Source: Herpetosiphon gulosus
Lineage (GTDB): Bacteria > Chloroflexota > Chloroflexia > Chloroflexales > Herpetosiphonaceae
Assembly (NCBI RefSeq): GCF_039545135.1
Contig: NZ_BAABRU010000003.1
Coordinates: 1-64,000, forward strand
DNA: 64,000 nucleotides
Reading direction: 5' to 3'
Of this stretch, positions 1 through 7,245 are shown piece by piece. The stretch's first letter is position 1, and each line of letters opens with the position of its first letter. A program made the position numbers and the translations under genes. The notes under the pieces were generated by a model. That model was not told the origin of the DNA and did no database searches. It was given only the letters and a program-made list of their open reading frames with translations.

Positions 1-1
1 T

Positions 2-94
2 CGCGATATCACTGCAAAATGGGTCACGCTGCCAAACTGGGCACGGATTCGCAACCAATTGGCCATTCGCTTTGACGGACGCTTTCCGGGGTAA
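2..94 (+). mobile_element. C-terminal end of an IS256/Mutator-like transposase (5' part outside window)
   Basis: Read in frame from base 2, the first 93 bases encode 30 residues and a TAA stop. The peptide has the pattern K-W-x4-N-W-x3-R-N-Q-L-x-I-R-F-x-G-R-F, which resembles the usual end of IS256-family (Mutator-type DDE) transposases, where a W...NW...LNQF.I.FEGR tail is common. Right after the stop comes AT-rich sequence ending near base 129 in CAGTCCCTG; read inward this gives CAGGGACTGTCAAG, a plausible terminal inverted repeat for such an element. Beyond this point the sequence becomes the start of a VOC gene on the other strand. Family assignment rests on the tail only. Confidence 0.5.
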
Positions 95-129
95 TGGGGC
101 GAAATACACAATCTACTTGACAGTCCCTG

Positions 130-287
130 TCGCATTGTACATTCTCAAGCCCAACGACCTGATCAACCCACAGTCCAGCCAGTGGCATCTCGCCCTCAAG
201 TTCCATCCCAAGTTCAATGAAGACCCCCTTTGCAGCCGTAAGATCGTTAACCACGATCAACACATTGTCCATCCGTTGAAGAGTCAT
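130..287 (-). pseudogene. VOC (glyoxalase/dioxygenase superfamily) protein, truncated 5' remnant
   Basis: The reverse strand starts with MTLQRMDNVLIVVNDL and continues through the first beta-alpha-beta unit typical of vicinal-oxygen-chelate proteins (D-L-x-A-A-K-x-F-x-x-L-G, then W-V-D-x-V-V-G-L-E-N-V). After about 52 residues (near base 130) the reading frame runs into sequence that matches no VOC fold and is complementary to the IS-like end. An open frame continues to base 24 but its last 35 residues are unrelated. The gene was therefore probably complete before an insertion removed its distal two thirds from this position. The rest may lie left of the window. A start codon with AAGGAA upstream supports the 5' end. 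Confidence 0.6.
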
Positions 288-364
288 CGTTGTTCCTTCC
301 TCGGCTATTGCTAAGAACTACCCAATTTATCGTGAAACACGCGCTTTACAGAACCGTTGATTAA

Positions 365-865
365 TTATTTGGTGGTATAGGCAAGAATTGTATCAACCAC
401 GATTGCCAGCGGAGCAGTTGCATTAATACGGATTGCATGTGTGGTGAAACCATCGTTTGTCGCATGCTGGAAGCATGCAAAGGCTTCGCCCTCTTCGGCT
501 GTTCCACCCCATTCATGGGCAGGTCGAGCCGCAAGCCGTTGATTAAGGGTATCTAAATCCAGCTCGAGGACAAATACCGCATCAAACAGGTCAATCAAGC
601 GGTCAGAATTCCGAGAACCACCACAAAAGAAAGTAACCGGATGGGTTCGATCAGCTACTAATGCACGCACCTTTGCTACATCCCAAATCCACGCCCCAGG
701 TTCGTTGTTGCTTGTATCCACCGGCTCACCCGTTTGCAAATCGCCGGTATAGGCCAACTCGCGATCACCATGGATGGCATGATAGCCACGACGTTGGAGC
801 TCCGTGCAAACCGTCGTTTTACCAGCACAGGAAACACCATCGATTCGGTAATTTTTAATGCCCAC
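365..865 (-). CDS. P-loop kinase-like protein (AAA_33 / nucleotide kinase type)
   Basis: A 166-residue protein with an N-terminal Walker A loop G-V-S-C-A-G-K-T-T-V (residues 10-19), followed by a segment like shikimate or nucleoside kinases (LQRRGYHAIHGDRELAY). A candidate Walker B/lid region is F-V-L-E-L-D near the middle, followed by R-x2-A-R-P. Small cytoplasmic kinases or phosphotransferases of this size act on nucleotides, sugars or antibiotics, and the substrate cannot be read here. The start is GTG, chosen because AGAGGA lies 8 bases upstream. The gene is monocistronic and lies between the IS-disrupted VOC gene and the amine oxidase, so it belongs to the accessory region. Confidence 0.6.
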   Translation of the reverse strand: MGIKNYRIDGVSCAGKTTVCTELQRRGYHAIHGDRELAYTGDLQTGEPVDTSNNEPGAWIWDVAKVRALVADRTHPVTFFCGGSRNSDRLIDLFDAVFVLELDLDTLNQRLAARPAHEWGGTAEEGEAFACFQHATNDGFTTHAIRINATAPLAIVVDTILAYTTK

Positions 866-932
866 GATTGGTTCCTCTCACGATCTACGCTACCCTAATT
901 GCTTATCAAGCTATGTTGTCAATGCTGTTGCG

Positions 933-951
933 CCTAAAACCACAAACGACC
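933..951. repeat. 19-bp direct repeat, left copy
   Basis: CCTAAAACCACAAACGACC occurs here and again, identically, at 2552-2570 in the same orientation. The two copies lie on either side of the amine oxidase gene and about 1.6 kb apart. No extended identity flanks either copy. Such a pair could mark the ends of an inserted or excisable segment, or be members of a short dispersed repeat. Confidence 0.7.
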
Positions 952-992
952 TGATCACGAACAAACTTACACACATTTGAGGAGTAGAGTAA

Positions 993-1012
993 ATATCTAT
1001 ACCAATAGATAT
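993..1012. promoter_or_regulatory. Perfect 8-bp inverted repeat upstream of amine oxidase
   Basis: ATATCTAT, a 4-base spacer (ACCA), then ATAGATAT: an exact palindrome of 8+8 bases, about 95 bases before the amine oxidase start. A TATACT hexamer at 1035-1040 is a possible -10 box, placing the palindrome just upstream of or overlapping the -35 region. This is a good position for a dimeric regulator's operator. No regulator gene is adjacent. Confidence 0.45.
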
Positions 1013-1105
1013 ACATCTCATGATTCATCGGATCTATACTAACTAACCAACTCCTAGCCAGAATGGTTGTGCGAAGTCATATAATCACCTTTATTTGGAG
1101 GATGT

Positions 1106-2518
1106 ATGCCTTACACACGGCGCGATATCCTGAAACTTGCGGCACTCGTTGGCCTTAGCCCATGGCTACCTGCCTGCGCATCCAATGATCCGAATGAACC
1201 AACCATCAAGCCCACTACCACATCGAATAGCCCAGTACCAAGTGACAGCACTCCGCAGGTCATCGTGATTGGTGCAGGCATCGCGGGATTAGCTGCTGCC
1301 GCCAAACTCCAAGCGAACGGCTATCGCGTCCAGATCATCGAAGGACGCGATCGGATTGGTGGGCGCATTTGGACAAGCCGTATGTGGGACGATATGCCCG
1401 TGGATTTAGGGGCTTCGTGGATTCATGGCGTTACACACAATCCCCTCACCGATCTGGCAGATACCGCAGGCATTGAGCGAACACCCACCGATTATGAGAA
1501 CAGTCTGGCCTACACCATGGATGGCGAAGAACTCGACGATGCCGCTGTGGAACAGCTTGAGGAGCAGTTGGTCACGCTGATGGATGCCGTGGCTGAGTTA
1601 GTCGAAGACACCGATGATATGTCACTCGCGGCGGCAATGCAGCAGGTTCTCGCTGAACAAGCTGAATCACTCGATCAACCACACTTGAATTTCAGCATCA
1701 ATAGCACGATTGAACATGAGTATGCTGCCGATGTCGAGGAATTATCAGCCCAGTATTGGGATAATGATGGGGAAGTTGTTGGGGGTGATGTCATTTTTCT
1801 TGATGGGTATGATCAAATCCTTGATCGCCTCACGGCAGGCCTTACAATCCACACTGGGCAATCCGTCAACGCCATCAATTACACTGCTGAATCAATCACG
1901 ATTACGACCGATACCGCGACCTTTGCAGCGGAGCACGTCATTATCACCGTTCCGCTCGGTGTACTCAAACAAGGCCGTATTCAGTTCATCCCACCGCTTG
2001 ATGCTTCGAAAACTGATGCGATCACCTTGCTCGGATCGGGGCTGCTCAACAAAACATGGCTGCGCTTTCCAACGGCGTTCTGGCCACAGGAACCAGAGAT
2101 CATTAACTATATTGACGAACAAAAAGGCCGTTGGGCTGAATTCCTCAATATCTATCACTACACCAATAGCCCGATCTTGCTAGGCTTTAATGCTGGTTCG
2201 TATGCTCGTATGCTCGAATCACGCAGCGATGCGGAGATTATTGCGGATGGGATGCAGGTGTTGCGCACGATCTATGGGCCTACGATTCCAGATCCAGAGG
2301 CGTGGCAGATCACCCGCTGGGGCGCTGACCCGTATGCTCTTGGCTCATACTCCTTTTTGGGCATTGGGGCAACCGATGCCCTGCGTGACGATCTTACCCA
2401 ACCTGTTGGTGGGCGACTGTTCTTTGCAGGGGAAGCAACATCACGCGATTATCCCTCAACCGTCCATGGAGCCTACCTCAGTGGATTGCGTGCCGCCGAT
2501 GAGGTGATGCAGGCATAG
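1106..2518 (+). CDS. Tat-exported lipoprotein flavin amine oxidase (monoamine/polyamine oxidase family)
   Basis: A 470-residue FAD-dependent amine oxidase. The N-terminus carries a twin-arginine signal (T-R-R-D-I-L-K) followed by a hydrophobic stretch and a lipobox L-P-A-C (Cys24), so the folded flavoprotein is probably exported and lipid-anchored. A Ser/Thr/Pro-rich spacer leads to the dinucleotide-binding motif V-I-V-I-G-A-G-I-A-G-L with E-G-R-D-R-I-G-G-R. The substrate-side motif D-L-G-A-S-W-I-H-G is typical of polyamine/lysyl oxidases. The C-terminus has F-F-A-G-E-A-T and T-V-H-G-A-Y-L-S-G, the second FAD contact. GGAGG sits just before the ATG. The gene stands alone, bracketed by a 19-bp direct repeat with a palindrome in its promoter region; codon choice is somewhat richer in GC than downstream genes, which may indicate transfer. 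Likely reaction: oxidative deamination of amines to aldehydes with release of H2O2. Confidence 0.88.
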   Translation: MPYTRRDILKLAALVGLSPWLPACASNDPNEPTIKPTTTSNSPVPSDSTPQVIVIGAGIAGLAAAAKLQANGYRVQIIEGRDRIGGRIWTSRMWDDMPVDLGASWIHGVTHNPLTDLADTAGIERTPTDYENSLAYTMDGEELDDAAVEQLEEQLVTLMDAVAELVEDTDDMSLAAAMQQVLAEQAESLDQPHLNFSINSTIEHEYAADVEELSAQYWDNDGEVVGGDVIFLDGYDQILDRLTAGLTIHTGQSVNAINYTAESITITTDTATFAAEHVIITVPLGVLKQGRIQFIPPLDASKTDAITLLGSGLLNKTWLRFPTAFWPQEPEIINYIDEQKGRWAEFLNIYHYTNSPILLGFNAGSYARMLESRSDAEIIADGMQVLRTIYGPTIPDPEAWQITRWGADPYALGSYSFLGIGATDALRDDLTQPVGGRLFFAGEATSRDYPSTVHGAYLSGLRAADEVMQA

Positions 2519-2551
2519 GTTGAACACCATGATATGATTCACGTTCATAGC

Positions 2552-2570
2552 CCTAAAACCACAAACGACC
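2552..2570. repeat. 19-bp direct repeat, right copy
   Basis: Identical to 933-951 and in the same orientation, starting 33 bases after the amine oxidase stop codon. The bases between 2519 and 2817 hold no convincing gene: the open frames there lack ribosome-binding sites and have no recognisable domain. Confidence 0.7.
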
Positions 2571-2817
2571 CGCTGAGGGTCACTTGTGGGAGAGAAGAGA
2601 GAGGAGAAGGTTTGACGTCAGTATACCAGAACACTCTGGTTATGACTATTAACATGCTATTAACATCTCGATTCTCTGCATCGGTTACTGCTTTTGATTG
2701 GAGCATTCTCCAATTGAACATAGCCAAAAGAGCTGTGTATCGTTTGTTTTTGGCATAGCTCTAAGCCATAAAATCCTGAAACGGAGATTTGGAATGAATC
2801 GCTGAGCTAAGGATGGC

Positions 2818-3459
2818 TTATTGCAAGGCAAAATGGCTAGCATCAGCATTGTCCGACCCATCACGATTGATCACTAGCAAGGGATTGGGGTCATCAGCCG
2901 CAACCAAGATCGGAAAATAGATTTCCACTCGATCAGCTTTTGCAACCGGAGTATCAAAGCGAGGTTCGATACAACACGGCAAACCCTGCTGATCCTTTAG
3001 CGCCTGATATTCTCCATTGGTCAGAACGAGCAGCGATATGAGCGTACCATCAAGCACCACTGGCTCTGCATGAACATTTCCATGATTGATTACTGCCCGA
3101 ACCAGTCCAAGCTCATATCCATTCGGTGGGCCTGCATACGCTGGATCAAGCGTTGCAATCGTTGCCAAGGCCTGCTCGCCTCGCACAAATTCTAGTACCT
3201 CAAACGAGAAGGAAATGTTTGTACTGGCCATCGCCAGTATTTCGCCTTTGACAATTGGTTCTTTGGCCGAGGCAAATTCAAACAATGATTCAAGTTCTTC
3301 AGCATCAAGATTTGTAACGGTTACTTGAACGCTGCGTTCAGTCGGCGCTGGCCGATCAGTAGGTGTGGGCGAATCAGTTGGTGACAGGCTGGCTTGATTG
3401 CCACATGCCGCCATTAAACCCCCAATGAGCAAGCCAATCAATAGTTTTCGAAATCGCAT
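2818..3459 (-). CDS. Predicted lipoprotein of unknown function
   Basis: A 213-residue secreted protein. Residues 1-19 form a lipoprotein signal (R-F-R-K then a hydrophobic run, lipobox L-M-A-A-C, Cys19). Next is a Pro/Thr/Ser-rich spacer with repeated P-T-x-R/S units (about residues 24-43), then a single globular domain with beta-strand-like alternation (V-Q-V-T-V-T-N, I-S-F-S-F-E-V-L-E-F-V-R-G) and one C-C pair. I do not recognise the domain. The start ATG is preceded by AAGGTGGAG in transcript orientation, a good ribosome-binding site. It converges with the amine oxidase and is transcribed in the same direction as the DinB-like gene. Confidence 0.7.
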   Translation of the reverse strand: MRFRKLLIGLLIGGLMAACGNQASLSPTDSPTPTDRPAPTERSVQVTVTNLDAEELESLFEFASAKEPIVKGEILAMASTNISFSFEVLEFVRGEQALATIATLDPAYAGPPNGYELGLVRAVINHGNVHAEPVVLDGTLISLLVLTNGEYQALKDQQGLPCCIEPRFDTPVAKADRVEIYFPILVAADDPNPLLVINRDGSDNADASHFALQ

Positions 3460-3602
3460 AACTCCACCTTTCTATCACTATTGCTGGCGATACGTAATGC
3501 TATGATTGGAAGTTACGGGTGGACAATCATTTAATTAAAAGCACAGCCCTAATTTGATTGGCTAGAGCTGTGCTCCTACTGATGACTACAATAATTTAGG
3601 GT

Positions 3603-4109
3603 TTACTCAGCTTTCTCAATCGCTTGAGCAATCCAATCAGCGCCTGCAATACCTTGCTGGCCTAGCACCAAACTCAATTGGGCGGCATGCTCTTGAACAT
3701 GGCGCATGCTATAAAGTTGAAGTTCCAGAAAGCTTGGTTGCATCCACTCAAAAACACAGCGCTCTTGGGCCTTTGCATCAGTCAAGCCCATAATCGTCGC
3801 CTTGCAGCGCTGCCGACAATCTTGCAGATAGGTAAGCACTTGATCTTTGGTATAGGGGTTTTCTGGCAAACTACCACGAACAAATGGCGCTGGCGGCTTA
3901 AATCCCTCGCTTGAACCAGTCAAAAAGAGATCCAGCCAGAACAAGGTATGATAGGCCACAAACCAGAAATGCCCATAGCGCGGATCATCAGGGTCTTCCC
4001 ACAAAACACTCGTCCAGAGCTGGTCGGGGCAACGGACAATTGGATCTTCTAGCATGGCAATTGCTGCACCAAATTGCTGCCAAACACTCGTCTTCCAGAT
4101 ACTCTCCAT
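3603..4109 (-). CDS. DinB/YfiT-like four-helix protein
   Basis: Predicted 168-residue cytoplasmic protein of the DinB/YfiT superfamily, four-helix bundles that usually bind a divalent metal through three histidines; bacillithiol/mycothiol-dependent transferases belong here. Candidate ligands are the His of Y-H-T-L-F-W-L-D in the second helix and the pair in R-H-V-Q-E-H in the last helix, the family's H...HxxxH pattern. The frame opens 30 codons further upstream, but the start used here (ATG at 4109, M-E-S-I-W) follows a strong AGGAGGTG. Substrate is not deducible. The gene points away from the ankyrin gene. Confidence 0.7.
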   Translation of the reverse strand: MESIWKTSVWQQFGAAIAMLEDPIVRCPDQLWTSVLWEDPDDPRYGHFWFVAYHTLFWLDLFLTGSSEGFKPPAPFVRGSLPENPYTKDQVLTYLQDCRQRCKATIMGLTDAKAQERCVFEWMQPSFLELQLYSMRHVQEHAAQLSLVLGQQGIAGADWIAQAIEKAE

Positions 4110-4281
4110 CAATACACCTCCTGAAAAGAAAGAGTTGTAGCTCCAGTGTAGCAAGCAGGATTGAGCCTGTCTAGCAGGCTTAACGGGCCAGCATATCACT
4201 CAATTAAACGATTATGATCGCTTGTCATGCCACATATTGATCGCCTATACTTAGGTACGTAGATCACGCGAGGCATTGCCA

Positions 4282-6729
4282 ATGAATCTCAATTCATTAA
4301 AAAAACTGCTCAAACACCAAGCCTACGAACAAATACTTGAGCATTTGCAAACAGGTCCAGCCTGGAAGCAAAAGTCGCTTGATTTCGCCCTCTATCAACT
4401 TGCCAGCCAACCAGCCGAAACATTGGTCGCCGCATTACTCAGCGCGGGAGCCAACCCCAACCAACCACTGCAAGATAACCGCTATATCAGCTTGCATCGG
4501 GCGGCGATCTACAATCGCTATGCGATAGCCGAGCTTTTGCTGAGCCATGGAGCCAACTGCCATGCCCAAAGCTATAAACAACAAACTCCATTGCATTTGG
4601 CTTGTCTCAACGGCCATTTCGAGCTGGCTCAATTGCTCTGGCAAAACGGCGCTGATCTGCATGCTCAAGCCGATTCAAACTTCACGCCATGGTTATATGC
4701 TGCCAGCAGTGGCAATTTGCAACTACTTATCTGGTTGTTAGAACAAGCAATTGATATCGATCAAACGACGAATAATGGCATTTCGGCACTAACCTTAGCT
4801 GCTTGGAATGGGCATCAAGCAGCAGTTGAATGGTTATTAGCCAATAGCACAGCAATCGAAGGCCCGCCATTCAGAATTCGTACTCCGTTGCATGCTGGAT
4901 TAATTAAAGGTCATATGGCAATCGCCAATCTGTTGCTTGATCACGGTGCATCGACCAGCGCCTATACTAGCGATGGCTATACTTGCGTGTGTTTGGCTGC
5001 GTGGCATAATGCTGCTGATGTAGTTGATCGCTTATTGCAGTGTGGCTCACCCATTAATTGTGAAATTATAAAACCCCATTCGAGCGCCTTGCATGCCGCT
5101 GTTCAGTTCAATAACCCTACAATGGCACGACAACTCTTGACCAACGGAGCCAAAATCAGCGCGATCAATGGGCAAGGCTTAATGCCATTTCATTTAGCAA
5201 TCAGTAGTATTTGTTTGAACAAAAGCACCGATTTAGCACTAATCGAAATTTTTCTGCACATGGGAGCCGATCCCAACCAGCCAAGTTATGCAATTAAGCA
5301 CATTGGCAACGAAACTCAGGTGCGCGAAGCTTGGAGACCTTTAGCCTATGTACTTGCTCACAAACGCCGTGATTTGGCTGAATGTTTATTGGCCTATGGT
5401 GCTGACATAAATCTGCTAGGCTATGGCAAATGGTCGATGGAGCAAACTGCCCTTGAGGTTGTCGCCCACGCCGAGGTTATTGATCAGGCGGCTGGCGAAT
5501 TGTTTAGCTGGGTGCTCAGCCTTAAACCTCAAATTCCCCCAAAACTATTGCCATTCATGATCAACATCAAGCGCTTCGCCTTTGCCCAACAATTAATCGA
5601 GGCTGGGGCTGATCTGCATGCTCCCGATGTTTTAGGCGCAGCGATTACCGCTCAACACGAGCAGTATGTTCGCGATTTTCTGGCGCGAGGCGTTAATGTT
5701 GATAGCCCATATCGCAATTACCCAACCGTTTTACAGCTAGCACTATGCCATTATCCCCAATTCGCACTGCCGTTAATTGAGGCCGGAGCCGATTTGACGC
5801 GCTTGGTTGGAGCAAATCTAAGCCTCAATTATCCAATGCTGCTGCGCCAACAACGTTCAGCACGGCCATTGGTTAGCAATTTAATATTGCTGGATTTAAT
5901 TGCTGAGGCCATGTTGAGCCAACTTGAGCCTGCGACTCTAGCCTATCAAGCCTTGATCGATCAAGAGTTTGCTGAGCGTGTTTGTACAGAAAATGACGCT
6001 ACATGGCAGGTTTGGCTGGCTCGCGGAGCCAATATCCATGCCCTCAATCATGCTGGGTTGTTAGGGCTAAGCCAGCTTCTCGTCTATAGCGATTTGGCTA
6101 GCGCTCAAAAGCTGTATGCCAACGGCGCAAATATCAATCAGACTGACCATTTTGGGCGCACTGCCTTGCACTGGGCGGTTGAGCAACAACAGCTGGCAAG
6201 TGTGCAACAATTGCTGAATTGGGGTGCAGATTTAACCATTGTAACGCCCTATGGCTACAGTGCTTTGCACTATGCCACCTTAGCTAATCGGCTTGATCTG
6301 GTTGAACTATTATTACAAGCCAAAGCTGATCCGACGGCCCAACTTACGGCAGGGCGCTTACAAGGCTGGACGGCATTACACTGTGCTTATGCAGTTGATA
6401 ATCAATCATTAATTGAATTGCTCCGCCCGCTAACGCCCGCAATTACGCCACCAGAGCCAGATTCGCAGCATCTTCAAGGAACCTACAACGTAACCATGGC
6501 CACCAACGGTTGGCATAAACCACGGCCAATTAGCAACCAAACCCAACGTTGCCCCGCATGCGCCGAGCACATGCTCTACAACACTGCCCACACCTTCGAT
6601 GGCTCAGGCCAATTAGCCGATCGGATTGAGATCTATCGCTGTGGAAATTGTCGGGCCGTGTTTTGGGAGAATAGTATGGCTGCGTGGCGCTCAAGTTTGC
6701 AGCCATGGTCAAGTTTTGTGCAGGATTAA
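4282..6729 (+). CDS. Ankyrin-repeat protein with C-terminal zinc ribbon
   Basis: About 815 residues, nearly all ankyrin repeats: many copies of the pattern (T-P/A)-L-H-x-A-x2-x-G-(H/N)-x2-(L/I)-(A/V)-x2-L-L-x2-G-A-(D/N), in one block in the first 330 residues, a more divergent middle, and another block around residues 610-720. The last 75 residues carry two cysteine knuckles, C-P-A-C and C-G-N-C, separated by about 28 residues, which should form a zinc ribbon. No signal peptide is visible, so it is probably a cytoplasmic scaffold or binding protein. The frame can start at a TTG at 4276 but the ATG at 4282 has GAGG at better spacing. It is followed after 2 bases by a small gene, so the two are probably co-translated. 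Partners and function are unknown. Confidence 0.85.
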   Translation: MNLNSLKKLLKHQAYEQILEHLQTGPAWKQKSLDFALYQLASQPAETLVAALLSAGANPNQPLQDNRYISLHRAAIYNRYAIAELLLSHGANCHAQSYKQQTPLHLACLNGHFELAQLLWQNGADLHAQADSNFTPWLYAASSGNLQLLIWLLEQAIDIDQTTNNGISALTLAAWNGHQAAVEWLLANSTAIEGPPFRIRTPLHAGLIKGHMAIANLLLDHGASTSAYTSDGYTCVCLAAWHNAADVVDRLLQCGSPINCEIIKPHSSALHAAVQFNNPTMARQLLTNGAKISAINGQGLMPFHLAISSICLNKSTDLALIEIFLHMGADPNQPSYAIKHIGNETQVREAWRPLAYVLAHKRRDLAECLLAYGADINLLGYGKWSMEQTALEVVAHAEVIDQAAGELFSWVLSLKPQIPPKLLPFMINIKRFAFAQQLIEAGADLHAPDVLGAAITAQHEQYVRDFLARGVNVDSPYRNYPTVLQLALCHYPQFALPLIEAGADLTRLVGANLSLNYPMLLRQQRSARPLVSNLILLDLIAEAMLSQLEPATLAYQALIDQEFAERVCTENDATWQVWLARGANIHALNHAGLLGLSQLLVYSDLASAQKLYANGANINQTDHFGRTALHWAVEQQQLASVQQLLNWGADLTIVTPYGYSALHYATLANRLDLVELLLQAKADPTAQLTAGRLQGWTALHCAYAVDNQSLIELLRPLTPAITPPEPDSQHLQGTYNVTMATNGWHKPRPISNQTQRCPACAEHMLYNTAHTFDGSGQLADRIEIYRCGNCRAVFWENSMAAWRSSLQPWSSFVQD

Positions 6730-6731
6730 CT

Positions 6732-7154
6732 ATGCCAGCTTATTTTTTGATTAGCGCCTACAACCCACAAGCCAGCATTGATGATCCAATTGGTTCAACC
6801 AACCATGCTGATCAACTCCAGATCAATCTATTTGATTATCGCCATGCGTTAATTCAGGCTTGGCCAGCAATCAGCTTTAACCCGCAACCTGAATGGGCTT
6901 TAGAATGGAAGCTTGAGCCAGATGGGATGGAAGGAAGGTTATGGCACGCTGGTCATAGCCTTGAAATTCAGGTTGCGGGTATGCTCACAGCCGCTTTCAT
7001 CGTTTGGCATCGGCATTATATCGATTCAGTTTATCCGTTATATTTATCTCGACCACCACAGCGGGTTTGTTTAGAACTTGTTGGATCAACCACCACCAGC
7101 ACAATTCAAACTTGGCTCGATCAATCGCTAGCCCACTACCGACGTGGAGCCTAA
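6732..7154 (+). CDS. Small protein of unknown function, coupled to the ankyrin gene
   Basis: A 140-residue protein beginning M-P-A-Y-F-L-I-S-A-Y-N-P. It starts 2 bases after the ankyrin stop, with AGGA inside the preceding codons, which suggests translational coupling. The frame is open further upstream but that part overlaps the ankyrin zinc ribbon and is unlikely to be used. Composition is that of a soluble mixed alpha/beta protein with many aromatic residues, no signal peptide and no recognisable motif. Context suggests a partner or ligand of the ankyrin protein. Confidence 0.6.
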   Translation: MPAYFLISAYNPQASIDDPIGSTNHADQLQINLFDYRHALIQAWPAISFNPQPEWALEWKLEPDGMEGRLWHAGHSLEIQVAGMLTAAFIVWHRHYIDSVYPLYLSRPPQRVCLELVGSTTTSTIQTWLDQSLAHYRRGA

Positions 7155-7203
7155 ACTCAAGCTAGAAATTAACAAACCTCAAAATTAATTAAATATTTTA
7201 ATG

Positions 7204-7209
7204 TATAAT
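7204..7209 (+). promoter_or_regulatory. -10 box of the metallopeptidase promoter
   Basis: An exact TATAAT in an AT-rich stretch, 37 bases before the chosen ATG at 7246. Its position makes the in-frame ATG at 7201 impossible as a start, because that codon would lie within the promoter. No good -35 hexamer is visible. Confidence 0.5.
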
Positions 7210-7245
7210 AGCTGGGTATCCACTTCTACCCCTAGGAGGTTTGGC

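Noticed and set aside
2534-2758. 74-codon open frame on the + strand after the amine oxidase
   Set aside because: No ribosome-binding site, no domain, overlaps the 19-bp repeat and an opposing frame of equal length.
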